A stretch of DNA of 64,000 nucleotides, taken from positions 38,482,617 through 38,546,616 of the forward strand of contig NC_080421.1 in NCBI RefSeq assembly GCF_029873635.1, given 5' to 3'. Within the stretch, counting starts at the first letter, position 1. Each line of letters opens with the position of its first letter. Shown here in pieces: positions 47,791 to 60,341 of this stretch. A program made the translations under genes and the position numbers. This DNA comes from Malania oleifera (lineage: Eukaryota; Streptophyta; Magnoliopsida; Santalales; Ximeniaceae). The notes under the pieces were generated by a model. The model ran no database searches, was not told the origin of the DNA, and saw nothing but the letters and a program-made list of their open reading frames with translations.

Positions 47791-48153
47791 ATTGAAAATG
47801 TAAATGAATTTCAAATTCTATATCTCAAAGAGTATTACAAAAGATGTTTATATACACATGATAATAACAAAATGTTTAACTGAAAGAATAAAAAATTAAC
47901 ATAATAACAAATCTTCAACTGAATATATATGTAGCAGGTTGAATGCGGGGACTCTGTTTTGCTAACTGAAAAATGCTCTTGCAGGCTGCTGCAGTAACTG
48001 ATAATTGGTTTTACTGGTAACTGAAAAATTGTTGCTGCATTGTATGAAGAGGTGGAAACTATTGCTCTGGTGCTCTGCTGAATGTTGTTTCTGGTAAATG
48101 CAGCATTGTGTGATGAAGGCTGTTGGGCTGCTAGATATATTATCTGCTAATAT
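47791..48153 (-). repeat. 5' LTR of the copia element
   Basis: 363 bp, the promoter-bearing LTR for the minus-strand element. TATATAAA is at 47847-47854; the gag ATG is about 94 bp beyond the LTR end. Confidence 0.93.
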
Positions 48154-49353
48154 AGAATCGGTGATATAATCCCAGAAAGAAAGTTATCTCATAAACCAAA
48201 TTCAGTTATTTTCATTAGATTGGTCAAGGACAAAGGCAAGACCCCAGTAAGGGGATTCACAGCTAAAGCCAAGTAGGTAAGATTGGTACAACGGCCAAGC
48301 TCAGCTGGAATTGTTGAGTTCAAGTGATTCATCGCGAGGTCTAGCTTGTGAAGGTTTCTTAGTTTGCCCAATGAAGAAGGAATCTTTCCCGCTAATGAAT
48401 TGTTATATAGTTCAATGATTTCGAGGTTAGAAAGTAAACTAATCTCTTCAATAATAGAATCACTAAAGTTATTAAGTCCAAGACGAAGTTCTTTGAGATT
48501 GGAAAGCTTCGCAATATCTTTTGGCAACGGTCCTTGAAATAAGTTGTTAGTGAGATTTAAGTATTCAAGCATGTGCAGATTGGAAAATACCAGTTTGGGT
48601 ATTGTTCCAACTAGTTTATTTAGCGACAGATCAAGGTACTTTAAGTTACGAAACTCCAATATGAACTTTGGGAACTCGGATTTAATTTCGTTATAAGAAA
48701 AACTTAGGTAAGTAAGCGAAAGAGAACCAGAATTGTTTGACCACTCTACAAATTCAAAGTAATTTGCTCCAATGTCTAAGTAGTTTAGCATTTGAAGATT
48801 CATAATTTGGTATGGGATGGTACCTTCAAAATAGTTATTGTACAAACTAACATACCAAAGCTGGGTCAATTCCCAGAATGTAGAAGGAATATTGCCGATG
48901 AAATTATTACTGCTGAAGTCCAAATACACGAGCTTTGAGAGTTCAGAAATAGTTGATGGTAATAATCCTTTGAAGTTGTTGTTGCTGAGGTTGAAACGTT
49001 CGAGATTTGGAAATGAAGTGAAGCTAAAAGTTTCAAGTGTGCCGATGATCGTGGCATTGAATAGATTTATCTCTATAATGGAATGAACCATGTTGCAAGT
49101 AACACGAATCCATAAGCAATGGTTTGTGAGGTTGGATTGGGACCAAGAACTAAGAGAAGAAGAAGAAGATAAGCTAAGCTTCCATTTTATCAAAGCTTCT
49201 GCTTCTGAATCTGTTGCTAATGTGATATTCAACGAAAGTAAGGAGAGAAAGAGAAACGGAGTAAAAACAAAAGAAGGCTTCCAAAGCATTTTCATGCTGA
49301 ACAACTTTTGCTAGCTCTAGACTCTTGAGTAATTAATTCCACGGATCGGTTTT

Positions 49354-49361
49354 CTTTTATA
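49354..49361 (-). promoter_or_regulatory. Putative TATA box of LRR copy B
   Basis: TATAAAAG on -, same position and surroundings as in copy A. Confidence 0.4.
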
Positions 49362-50047
49362 GATGTCATTATGTGCAGGAACAAAACAGCGCACATGGAA
49401 AATAAAGAGAGATTTAAGGTCATTATCTTTAAAAATCGATAAATACAATCATAATATAGGGGAGAAAGTGGGGGGGGGGGGGAGGTCTTGAAAGTCTTGA
49501 CAGTGTCAAACAAAAACTTATTTTTAATATATATAGGACGAAATACTACCCCTATAGGTTTCTTTTAAAAAAGGGAGGGGAGCTCTGCGTACATAATTGA
49601 TTAGTATATATGCATCTTATTTATTTATTTTTATAATGAAATTAGATAGGAAAGGGGAAAGAAATCTTACGCATGTGCACACACACATGCACATACTATA
49701 CAATGAAACGGGTCATTTTACCGTCCTATTTAACATATTATTTAGATTGTTCCCACCTTTTCTTTTTAGTAGAGGAACATTTTATTCTAATTAATATTTA
49801 ATTTATGAGTATAATCTCCAAGTCTTAAATATGGATTTTTGCACTATTTGTTGCATTTAGTCATAGAACTATGTGAGAAAATGAGTTTAAAACAATATGG
49901 TCGAAAGACTTTTATGACTAGTACTAAAACCATTGAATTTTTGCAGACTTTGAGAAGGTTTAAAGTCGATCCATGTCAATTTTACAATGTAGACAATAGT
50001 AAATATAGTAAAACTAAAATATGAAAGCCAACAAGTGAATAAATTTC
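49362..50047. other. Upstream region of LRR copy B
   Basis: Non-coding. It aligns with 33405-34080, with a G-run at about 49471-49482 not present in unit A. Confidence 0.6.
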
Positions 50048-50164
50048 CTTGTATTATCTTGTAACCACGATATTCTTCCGCCAAAAGTGAAGGTATATTA
50101 ATAAATAAATGGAGGTGCCGCCCTCTTCTTCTTCTTCTTCTTTTAAAGGAAAAAAAGAAAAAAA
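50048..50164 (+). mobile_element. Extremely 5'-truncated LINE tail, unit B
   Basis: Same insertion as in unit A: GTAACCACGATATTC, GGAGGTGCCGCCCTC and an A-rich tail. It is flanked by AAGTGAATAAATTTC at 50033-50047 and 50165-50179. A CTT repeat replaces part of the T-run seen in unit A. Confidence 0.8.
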
Positions 50165-50179
50165 AAGTGAATAAATTTC

Positions 50180-50398
50180 ATTCTTATATCCTTATGCCCT
50201 CACTACTAATTGTACACATCAGACCCTTAAACCATTAAATGGAGGTTATTCATTATACAGAACATGTCTTATTGATATGACTGAAGTTATTCTTTTGTTA
50301 CTATTTCAATAGTTTGGAATATTTATTCATAGGTTAGATGCTAAGGATGACACCCCCAATGTTTTAAATAATTATAAGACAAATTGTAGCCCAATTAT
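50180..50398. other. End of duplicated unit B and unique flank
   Basis: Matches unit A to about 50325, then continues into sequence not found elsewhere in the window. No gene. The last five bases, ATTAT (50394-50398), precede a gypsy LTR end. Confidence 0.6.
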
Positions 50399-50790
50399 TG
50401 TAACGCCCCGAACCCGCCTAGTGGGGCCCGAAGGTTACGTGTTTCAATCACTTGTTTTTGATGTCAAACACCACAATCATGCAACAGAAATAAGATAAAC
50501 AACCTCTAATTAAATACCAGAGTCTATCTATTTATATCTCATAAACAACTACCACCATTTGTTTATATTACATACCAGTATTTCAAAAACATAAACTATA
50601 CATAAGCAATTTTTACAAACATCCCAAAATTACCAAAACGCTACCTTGTCGGAGCCCTAAACTTGATTTCCTAATGGACCTGAAAACATGATCATCCACT
50701 AGGGTGAGACACATCTCAGTAAGGAAGAACAAATCATAGCAGTGTGTGGTTGAGAGTTTAAATATTACAGAATATATATTCATTTGTATT
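50399..50790 (-). mobile_element. Gypsy LTR fragment, inverted
   Basis: Read on -, it ends in the same block as the coding-free gypsy LTRs (GGGGTTCGGGGCGTTACA-like), with the GGTGAGACACATCTC and ATTACCAAAAC blocks seen in reverse near 9000 and 11560. It is interrupted at 50791 by a SIRE-type LTR; the rest lies beyond the window. Confidence 0.75.
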
Positions 50791-51537
50791 TGTTGACTCT
50801 ACGAGTCCAATCCGGTTTTGATAATGACAAATCACTTGTTATTTGATCTATGCATTGAGTTTGTGAACATGATCTATATTAAGCATGCACGTAAAGATAA
50901 CAAGTCATGGAAGCCATAAAGTAAAGTTGACAAATCTTGGCAAGATCCATGGAACTCAAAGAGTACGAGAATCAAGATGCAAGTGGCAAAGTTTAAGAAC
51001 ATCTTGGGAATGGATATTTAGAACTCATGTACTTACATTTTCATATGATTTAATTTGAGGCTCAACATATACCCTAGAATGACTTTAGGACTCATGCATT
51101 TCATGAACATCATTAGGGGACATTCATGGACTTAGAAATATTGTTAAAACCTTGGAAAATATTTTTATAAAAGAGTCAAGAAAGGGAGCAAAGTAGATTT
51201 TTAATTTAGAAAAGAAAAATTCAGAAAAAGGGTACTTCGGTAGCCTGAACTCAACTTCAGTAGCCTGAAGATTAAGTTTGGTAGCCTGAAGATTTAAAGG
51301 TGAAAAACAGAATCAGGCCGAGGCACTTTGGTTGCCTGAACTTGGACTTCAGGTGCCTGAACTCACCACTTTAGGAGCCTGAACCCCACTTTAGGAGCCT
51401 GAACCCCACTTTGATTGCCTGAACTTGCCAGAAAACTTAAAAATTAGATTTTTATTAATAGAACTTGCGAGCTTTTTCTTTGATCCAACGATTGAGATCA
51501 ATCATAAGGGTAAGACACTAAAAATACTGAATATCTA
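50791..51537 (+). mobile_element. SIRE-type LTR, left part
   Basis: Starts TGTTGACTCTACGAGTCC with the TTTTGATAATGACAAATC block. It holds repeated TAGCCTGAAC/TTGCCTGAAC units at 51240-51430 instead of the GGTCGACC blocks of its relatives. It is interrupted at 51538 by Tekay copy 2; the remainder should follow that element past the window edge. Confidence 0.8.
51240..51430 (+). repeat. Short repeats in SIRE-type LTR U3
   Basis: At least eight copies of a roughly 20-bp unit ending AGCCTGAAC or TGCCTGAAC, for example CTTTAGGAGCCTGAACCCCA twice in tandem at about 51381-51418. Confidence 0.75.
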
Positions 51538-53408
51538 TGTAAGAACATGAACTGTGAAATATGGGTTTAATTAATGAAGAGCGGGGTAAAAAGGTAATTA
51601 AACAAGCTTTGATGACGAAGTTAGAGTTCGTCGATGAAGGCCTCATATTTCTCATCGATGAGGAGTAGGTGTTCGTCGACAAGGAGAAGTCGAGAGGTAT
51701 TGGGAGGTGCAACGAAATTCAGGGCTCGTCGAAGAGGAGAAGCCGAGGGGTTTCAGAAATTCGAAAATCTCAGGCTCATCGACGAGATTATGGTCTCACC
51801 GACGAGAAGACTATAAGGCCTCGTCGACAAGGATGCAATTCATTGACAAGAACTACTGAGTCAAGGGTACTATAAATATCCATTTTCATTACTTCTCAGC
51901 TAAGAAATTTCATTTTCTCTCTCTATCTCTCTAGAAATTCAATTTGCTCTCCATCTCTCTAGATTTCTTTGTCGTACGTCACGAGAATCGTTAATCCGAA
52001 GTTACCACGAGGATCATGGAAGGATTCTCTACAAGTTATACGGATTAGAATTTCAGTTCGGCCATTTTCGGGTTTTGGTGTAAAATCGAGGTAAGGCTTG
52101 GTTTTCATTTCTGTTCCAGTAGTTTTGTAGAGAATGGAGTCGTGAGTATATTTTGTACTGTAAGTTGTAGGTTTTGGAATTCAGTTCGCTGTTTAGGGAC
52201 CTTAGAGTTTGGGATTCGCTATTTGGGGAAAAGGTAAAGGGATTTAGTTTATGTCGATTATTTTCGAAATCGAACTCGGTGGAACTGTGGTCCACGGTCC
52301 TATGTGCATTTTGATTACTCATTTGGGGGGATCTAACAGAGAAAACTATGGTTTTTCATGATTACAGTTTTGGGAAAAAGGGGGCATTGGGTTGCATCCC
52401 TAGTTTTATGGAAACCGTATGTATATGATGATTTATACTGTGTAATAGGGATGGTCGCACCTTGACTTTATTTAAACTGTATATGTTAGTAAAACTATGA
52501 TTTTAGATTTCCAAATGGGTGTGGTATGTTTGGTTATATGAGCATGCATAGTTGTGTTTTGTGGAATGCAATTGGAACTGGGTTATGAGTTGTTCCAAGT
52601 ACCGAGAGTGTCCGAATCTATATCCATGGGCATATGAAATCGCTAGGCCATGTTTGGTAAGAGTGTCCGACTCTATATCCGAGGGCATGAGTCTTACCAG
52701 TTGATCACCAAAGGGTGTGAATCCACCAGTTTGTATCGGTACAATGTCATGGGAGTTTGGGACTAGCCATGTACAGAGGACGCCGTGTACCGAGGGTCGG
52801 CTACGGGCTAACACCGGGTATTATGGGCCTGCTGCAGGCCGAAGGGTGTGATGACACTGGGTTGCTTGATCATGTGTGCGTGTGCTTGTATGCACTATTG
52901 CAAAACTAGTACTGGAACTACATTTAACTGTGTATGTGTTGTGTATCATGATAACACTCAAATGCCACACACCGATATATCCTGTATCTTCCCTATTGAG
53001 AGGTGTCTCACCCCTACTATATGTATATATTTTTCAGGTCCTTCGGGTAACCGGAGCTAGCTTCTGTGTGTAGGAGCGTAGTGGTCGATGATTTGTGGGA
53101 GGTACCTGGGTAAGTCCTAAGCTTGTGCTGGGTAGTCTTTTGGGAGTGTTGGCTGCTACTTGGGATTGTGCTATTTTTATGGAGTTTGACTCTTTTGTAT
53201 AGACTCTGGTATGGTACCATGTATGTATAGAATGACCTTTTTCCGTTGTGTATATTCTATTGTTATGGATGTGTATAGGGTGCCTGGGAACCCAACGGGG
53301 TCGGACCCTTATTCATTGTACTGTGTTTTTGGATGGTTTGTATGATACAGGGACAAGTTAGGTTATTAACTCACCTTTGGGTCCTAATACCGGGTTTGGG
53401 GTGTTATA
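51538..53408 (+). repeat. 5' LTR of Tekay copy 2
   Basis: TGTAAGAACATGAACTG to GGGGTGTTATA, about 1871 bp. About nine CTCGTCGACGAG-like palindromes at 51610-51850, TATAAATA at 51871-51878, and a CT-rich leader at 51910-51965. The last base pair TA has decayed from CA. Confidence 0.9.
51871..51878 (+). promoter_or_regulatory. TATA box, Tekay copy 2 5' LTR
   Basis: TATAAATA lies directly after the palindrome array. The counterpart in the 3' LTR is at 62524-62531. Confidence 0.65.
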
Positions 53409-53411
53409 GCT

Positions 53412-53423
53412 TGGTATCAGAGC
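53412..53423 (+). other. Primer binding site, Tekay copy 2
   Basis: TGGTATCAGAGC, three bases after the 5' LTR; the standard initiator-Met-tRNA complement. Confidence 0.9.
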
Positions 53424-53743
53424 TAAGCTGGTTATTAGGTCTTGTAGGCTTGGTTTGGCTTAGATGTGTGTACATACCAGAGTATAGGATGTTGGATATG
53501 GGTAGAGTTGGTTGAGGATTATTCCATTTCTAGATTGGGACTTATCGGTGGTATTCCGTGTTTTTCCTAAAATGACGATTTCAGTAAAAGCAGGGCAGAC
53601 CATTGATGACTTTCCTGTCGGTGTGATAGGACAGACCTGGACCTAGTAGGGAGTAGTTAACATGATTAAGGATAGATAATTGTATTAAATGTACGTCTGT
53701 ACATGTTATAGGAGTCTTCATAGAACTCTACTGTGTTTTTAGC

Positions 53744-54679
53744 ATGGAGCCCAAGGATAACGACCTGGGAAGTGGCTCTAAGGAGACTGCGAGTGATGAG
53801 TCTCCTACTGTGCCTCGAGGACTGACGAGGAAGGTGTTGCGGGAGATCGGGCGGAGTGTTAGGAGATGCAAATGCTCTCCTACTAATTCGGGGTGCAATA
53901 TTGAGAGGTTCACACGCATGCATCCTCCGACATTCTCTGGGGGACATGACCCAACGATAGCAGAGCACTGGGTGGAGAAGACTGAGAGGATCTTGGAGGT
54001 CCTGCACTGCACGGATAGGCAGCAAGTCCTCTATGCTACCTTCCAGCTATCTGGGGAGGCGGGTCGATGGTGCACTACAGTGAGTTTGCTGGAGAAGCAG
54101 AAAGCCAGTCTAGTGGAGATGACATGGAGCCGTTTCAAGGAGATGTTCTTCAACAGATAATTCCTGACTTCTGTATGTGATGCTAAGGTGGATGATTTTT
54201 CTGTTCTGACTTAAGGGAGTATGACGGTGAAGGGGTATGCGGCTCGGTACATAGAGCTATCCAGGTTCGCGCTGTATTTGATCTCGACCGAGTATGAGAA
54301 GACTTGGAGATTTGAGAAGGGCTTGAGGAAGAATATCCGTAGATTGGTGGGTATGCTTCAGATCCGCGAGTTCTCGGTTTTGGTGGATAAGGTCACTGTG
54401 ATTGAGACTAGTATCAGAGAGGACGAGGTGGATTAGGAGTTGAAGAAGAGGCCAGCACCTTCTGGTTCTCAATCTGGATCATGTCAGGGATCTTGGAGGA
54501 GGAGGAATAGTGGCTCGGGTTACCACCAGAATACCGAGCGTAAGAGTTCTCAGGCGAGCCAGTTAGGTGATTGTTGTACCAAGTGCCGCAGATGGCATTG
54601 CAGTGAGTGCCATTCGTTTGGAGGTAACTGCTACAACTGTGGCCAGTCAGGTTACAGGCTCAAGATTGTCATGCGCTAA
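53744..54679 (+). pseudogene. Tekay copy 2 gag
   Basis: One frame from the ATG at 53744, with stops at 54158-54160, about 54212 and 54434-54436. The capsid domain covers about 53950-54430 (WVEKTERILEVLHC, WSRFKEMFF). The zinc knuckle begins CYNCGQSGY at about 54625 but is lost by a frameshift before the His and last Cys. The stop at 54434-54436 is at the same codon as 20393-20395 of copy 1. Confidence 0.85.
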
Positions 54680-57600
54680 AGAGGGGTACGCCTTCTTCGA
54701 GTCAAAATCGGGGAAGTAATCAGGTATCCCAACGGACATATCGGGCGAACACATCTCCGGCACGAGTGTATTCGCTTACTCTAGCGGATGCCGAGCATGC
54801 GGGAAATGTGGTGACAGGTACTATGATGTTGCTTTGTTGACCTTATAGGTCACAACCAGTTTTGATAATGACAAATACTCAGGTATTTGATGGCTTTCGA
54901 GTGTATGTGCAGGTTCATTGTAACAGATCAAGTAATGGAACATGAAAGCAAAGTATGAAGATCCAAAAGATCTATTTTATATTGTAATTCATGTTATATT
55001 ATGAGTCTATAATAGTAATTAGGCATATCAATTTGTAATAATCTCTGCATGTCATGCATGTAGGTTTCTGTAAGCTCAAAAATGCCATAGATTGACCATA
55101 GAGACCGAATGACCTTAAGGCACCCTTCGGTCGATCAGGTTTTTGGGCATACTTGAAAAGACCCTAGGTCTCTACACTTAGTGCACATTGTCCCCACAAA
55201 CACATATTTTATTTTGGAAATTAATTGAAGTAAAATTGGGTAAAATTACAAAAATATGTGAGAGGTTGGGCAACCGAACCCTAGGGGTTCAAAACTCATC
55301 GGGCGCCCAAACTGCTGGAACATCAGCAATTTGACCAGGCTTCGGGCGACCGAACCTATAATGACCCTATCTTCTCCAGGCGACCAAACCCATGTCAGGA
55401 TAATTTTCACCAACTTGGGCATCTGAACCTTCATGTTCAAAAAGCCCTCGGACGACCGAATAGCTTGTTTCAGTTAACTGAATGTAGCATCGGGCACCCG
55501 ACCTGCGCACCAAAGGCTATTAACTTTGATTCAGCCACCCGAGCATAATTTCAAGCACTTGAACCCTTTAATAAATAGTTTGTGATTGAGTCTGTTTGGG
55601 CACCCAAACCAAGGTTCAGCCACCCGAACCTCGACAGGTTAAAAATATTTTAACCGTGGTAAATTTGGGTTAAGTTGGGTTAATTGTGCTTAAGCTATTT
55701 GAAACTTTTCTAAGAATACCCAATAGGTCCCAAATGGTTATATTTTTAACCTTATCTATAAATATGGGTTCATTTGTGAGGATTAGAACGAGATCAGCAT
55801 AAAATCATTAACAAAATCCTCTCTACTTCAAAATCCTATTCTTGCCCAAATACTCTCAAATTTCTATTCCCTTGATACATTTTAGTGTTGTGAAAGTATA
55901 TTGGTTGTGCTAGTATTGCTAATACTCCCAGTGTGCTTGTGTGATTGAGATATTGTTTTTGGGGAGTTTAGCTTTGGTTTATCCCATATATTTTCATACT
56001 ATAAATCTTGTGTTGGGATAAACTAAGTGATCTTAGGATATTTGCATTGTTATTGCAATTGTCCCATAGCTTTGATTTTGGTGTGCAAAATATTTTTCTA
56101 CAAGTTAAAATATTTTCAAACTACTCTTGTGCTTATTACATTGAAGGAAAATATTTTGAGCTAGTTTGAGTAATTGATTAACATCTTTGAAACCTTGATT
56201 TGCTATTAAGATTTCATTTGGCTTGTTTCAAAGATACAACTTGTTTAGAACACTTTTGAGCATATTAGTGATCATATCTTGTTGAGTGTGACTTGTGCAA
56301 AAATACACATCACTGAGCTTACATTTACCTACATTGTTGTTGTGCATTTGATTGATTAAGTATACTGCATGTATCTAGGTACACATCTGCTTTACATGAA
56401 AGCATAATCACTGTACCATTTCGTTGTATTTCAAATACTGTTGTATTTCCAGGCACGAACCTGAAGAGGGAGACTAGCCCTTTGAAATAGTCCCAAATTG
56501 GCTTTGACTCGGTTAGGAAAGCTAGGTGTGCCATCCTGGTAAGGCGTGTTGGTTGAGGTCAACCCTTTAATGGACCTGGTAAAGGTTGAGGTCAGCCCTA
56601 TGCTAATTGACTTAGTTGTAATCGATGCCGCTCCACCCTTTAAGTGAGCTTTAGTGGAATCCTTGGGCTTGCGAGCTAGAAGCGAGGATGTAGGCATAAT
56701 TGGCTGAACCCCGATAACATATCGTGTGTCTGTTTAGATTTTTGTACTTTATATTTACCGCACGTGTATGTTATTGTGTGAATGATGAGTATGATTTAAA
56801 TTCTGCATATTATACTTATCTGCGCATTTGGGCAGATAGAGAAAAAGTTTTAAATTCCAATTCACCCCCCTTTTTGGGAATACACCAAAGCTATCATGTT
56901 TTTAAATAGAGCTGTAGTTTTATTTAATTCGGGTGCGACCCACTCCTTTATCTATGTTAATTTTGTGAAATTGTGTGGGGTGGAGACCCAAGTCATGGAT
57001 GAAGTATTGTCTGTAGCCACACCATCTAGGAGTGTATCATGCTGTAGGTGGATGTTAGAAGATTGCCCAGTGGTAATTCAGGGGAAGTTTCTACCGGCGA
57101 ATCTTGTGGTCTACAATATGTCAGGGTCTGATATTATACTAGGGAATGGATTGCTTATTCTCCAGTTATGCTGTGATCGACAGTCGTAGGAAGGTGGTGG
57201 TGTTTAGACCTCCTTGGGAGTAGGAATATGAGTTTATAGGATCGTGTGTGCGTTCGACGCCATAGATTCTATCGGCACTACAGGCGAGGAGATTACTCTT
57301 AGATGGATGTTAGGGGTACCTAGCTTGTGTAAGGGAACCGCCGCAGGATGAGTTGAGACTCAAGGATATTCGGGTGGTCAGCGAGTTCATGGATGTGTTT
57401 CTAGAAGATCTATTTGGTTTACCTCTGGATCGTGAGGTAGAGTTCGCTATGGAGTTGCTGCTTGGCAAGGCACCGATCTCTAAAGCTCCGTATCAGATGG
57501 CTCCAGCAAAACTTCAGGAGTTGAAGGAGTAGTTGTAGGAATTACTGGACAGGAGATTCATTCAACCTAGTGTTTCACCGTGGGGAGCTCCAGTATTATT

Positions 57601-60242
57601 TGTGAAGAAGAAGGATGGGTCAATGCGTATGTGCATTGATTACAGTGAGATTAATAAGGTGACTGTAAACCGTTATCCTTTGCCTCGTATTGATGATCTG
57701 TTTGACTAGCTGCAGGGTACGCAGGTCTTTTTGAAGATCGACCTATGGTCAGGATATCATCAGGTGAGGTTAGATCTGAGGATATTGCGAAGACTGCTTT
57801 CCGAACCAGATATAACCACTACGAGTTCTTGGTTATGCCTTTTGGGTCGACGAATGCTTAGGCAGTGTTCATGGATCTTATGAATAGGGTTTTCCATGAG
57901 TACCTGAACTAGTTTGTAGTGGTTTTTATCGATGATATTCTAGTATACTCGAGGAGTTCGGAAGAGCATGAGAACCATCTGATGTTAGTATTATAGGTTC
58001 TGCAGGAGAAAAAGTTATATGCTAAACTGAGTGTGAATTCTGGTTGAGTCAGATTGAATTCATAGGACATGTGGTCTGTGGACGGTATCTCAGTTGATCC
58101 TAGCAAGATTGAAGCTATGGTCGACTGGGTGAGGCTGAAGAATGTGCAGGAGGTTCAGAGTTTTCTAGGACTGGCTGGTTACTGTCATTAGTTCGTGGAG
58201 GTGTTCTCTAAATTTTCTGGGCCTCTGACTCGATTAACCAAGAAGGGGGTGAAGTTTGAGTGGACTAGTGATTGTGAGCAGTTCTTTCAGGAGTTGAAGC
58301 ATCAGCTGGTTACTGCCCCGGTTTTGACCATTCTTTTGGGGAATGATAGGTTTGTGATTTATAGCGACGCGTATCTGAAGGGGTTGGGACGTGTGCTTAT
58401 GCAGCAAGGTAACATAATAACGTATGCTTCTCAGAAACTGAAAGAATACAAGAAGAATTACCCTACGCATCGTTTGGTGTTGGTTGCTATTGTTTATGCA
58501 CTGAAGATCTGGCGACACTACTTGTATGGTGTGCAATGCGAGATCTTTATTGACCACAAAATCCTTAGGTATTTCTTCACGCAGAATGAGTTAAATATGA
58601 GGCAAAGATGGTGGCTTGAGGTAATTAAAGATTATGATTGCACCATCATTTATCACCTAGGGAAAGCTAATGTGGTAGCCGATGCGTTGAGTCGGAAGTC
58701 GGAACCTGCGACTATATATGCAGTTGTAGCTTAGAATCACATCAGATAGGATTTGGAGAGCTTAGGTATAGAGTTTGTGCGTGGTGATTCTTTGCTAGTT
58801 TGGTGGTCCAACCGAATTTTTTTGAGTGTATAAAGGCCGCGCAGGCTAGTGATGCAGAGTTGGCAGAGGTTATGGAAAAGGTACAGTGGGGAATGACTAC
58901 AGAGTTCATCATCTCTGAGGGAGGTGTGTTAAGGTTTGGGACCAGGCTATGTGTTCTGAACGACAATGAGATTAGAAGAACGATTTTGGAAGAGGCACAT
59001 CGTTCATTATATACAGTACATCCTGGTAGTACAAAAATTTATTGAGATTTGTGCGAGACCTTCTAGTGGAGTGGTATGAAGAGGAAAATTGCTTAGTTCG
59101 TGGAGCAGTGTCTGATGTGTCAGCAGGTGAAAGCTGAACATCAGAGGCCAGTAGGGCCGTTGCAGCCCTTAGCTATTCCGGAATAGAAATGGGAACATAT
59201 TTCCATGGATTTTGTGACTGAATTACTGCCAGCACTTCACGGGCAAAATGCTATCTGGGTGATCGTGGACAGGTTGACAAAATCTGCTCACTTTGTACCG
59301 ATGAAGGTTAGTTATCCTTTAAGTAGACCAGTAGATATGCATGTGCATGAGATTGTGAGAATGCACGGAGTATCGGTGTCCATTGTGTCAGATCGAGACC
59401 CGAGGTTTACTTCTCGATTCTAGACGAGCTTGTAGGAAGCACTGGGGACGAAGCTTACTTTCAGTATAGCGTTCCACCCCCAGATTGATGGAAAATCAGA
59501 GAGGATGATACAAATCTTAGAAGATATGTTGCGAGCTTGTGTGTTGGACTTCGGTAGTTGATGGATACAGTTTATGCCACTAGTGGAGTTCACCTACAAT
59601 AATAGCTTCCAGGCTAGTATCGGAATAGCCCCCTTCGAGGCTTTGTATGGTCGGAGGTGTCGATCTCCTTTGTATTGGGATGAGGTTAGTGAACGTCAGG
59701 TGTTAGGAACTGAACTTGTGCAGCAGGCGTCTGAGAAGGTGGGTTTGATCCGGGAAAGGATTAAATCAACTTAGAGTCAACAGAAGAGTTATGCAGATGT
59801 TCGCCGCCGTGAGTTAGAGTTTGAGGTGGGGGGTAAAGTATTTTTGAGAATCGCTTCGATGAAAGGGGTGATGAGGTTTGGGAAGAAGGGCAAGCTGAGC
59901 CCGAGGTTTGTTAGACCATTCAAGGTTCTTGAGCAAGTGGGTCCGGAAGCCTATAGGATTGCACTACCCCTAGCACTCTTGAGGATCCATGATGTGTTTC
60001 ACGTATCCATGTTGAGAAGGTACGTGTTGGATCCTTTATATGTTATTAGCTACGAGGATGTGGAGATTGGGGATACTTTAGCATATGAGGAAATACCTGT
60101 TTAGATTTTGGACCGTAAAGTTCAGAAGCTTCATACCAAGGATGTACCATTAGTGAAGGTATTGTGGCGGAATCACGAGGTTGAGGAAGTTTCTTGGGAA
60201 CTGGAAATGGAAATACGCCAAAAGTATCTACAGTTGTTCTGA
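54680..60242 (+). pseudogene. Tekay copy 2 pol, interrupted by a solo LTR
   Basis: Protease sequence begins before 54834 and resumes at 56897. LFNSGATHSF again has Asn (AAT, 56926-56928) in place of the catalytic Asp. RT covers about 57370-58070 in several frames ([25 protein letters not shown] at about 57928). RNase H is readable at 58195-58734, integrase at 58800-59774 and the chromodomain-like end at 59826-60242 (EVEEVSWE). In-frame stops are common and often read CAG in copy 1. No functional product is possible. Confidence 0.87.
54835..56896 (+). mobile_element. SIRE-type solo LTR in Tekay copy 2 protease
   Basis: TGTTGACCTTATAGG to the AATTCACCCCCCTTTTTGGG..CTATCA end block, about 2062 bp. 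Flanks TGCTT (54830-54834) and TGTTT (56897-56901) form a TSD with one mismatch. It splits the protease coding region at a place that is continuous in Tekay copy 1. It has repeated GGGCGACCGAAC/GGGCACCCGAAC blocks (55260-55630) and TATAAATA at 55757-55764. Confidence 0.9.
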
Positions 60243-60341
60243 GTATGTGTATTATATCCTACTTTTGGTTTGAATAGGTGGTTAGTCGTTGGGAGTGTAT
60301 GTTATTGTGAACTCCTGAGACGGTTGTATATGTAACCACGG
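60243..60341 (+). other. Tekay copy 2 3' untranslated region, left part
   Basis: Non-coding. It ends at CACGG (60337-60341), the left TSD of the solo LTR. The sequence continues at 62028 with the same GGTATTCCTCTGCCATAAGT block as copy 1. Confidence 0.7.

Larger units (their letters stand above)
42997..48153 (-). mobile_element. Nearly intact Ty1/copia element inside LRR copy B
   Basis: LTRs of 363 bp each (42997-43359 and 47791-48153) flank one long gag-pol frame on -. TSDs are AGAAT (42992-42996 and 48154-48158); the uninterrupted site is in unit A at about 32195. The primer site on - is TGGTATCAAAGC (47778-47789) and the polypurine tract is next to 43360. I count 7 differences between the LTRs (about 1.9%), so the element is young. 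By TSD and repeat alignment the LTRs lack the usual TG..CA ends; micro-homology (ATAT) leaves the exact ends ambiguous by one or two bases. The lineage within copia is not settled. Confidence 0.95.
41812..49295 (-). pseudogene. LRR receptor-like gene copy B, split by a copia element
   Basis: The 5' part, 49295 to about 48159, has the signal peptide, LRRNT cap and about the first half of the LRRs. The 3' part, 42991-41812, has the remaining LRRs and the same NPGLCGKAAGLAPCSGD end as copy A. Between them lies the copia element (42997-48153) with its AGAAT duplication. Independently, a Ser codon of copy A is TGA here (48189-48191), just before the insertion. The start could be the ATG at 49295 or the one at 49289 that matches copy A. 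No TM or kinase follows, so the truncation predates the duplication. Many differences from copy A in the N-terminal third change amino acids. Confidence 0.85.

Noticed and set aside
53412-53423. TGGTATCAGAGC considered as part of a tRNA gene
   Set aside because: It is a primer binding site next to an LTR; no cloverleaf can be drawn around it. No complete tRNA gene was found in the window.
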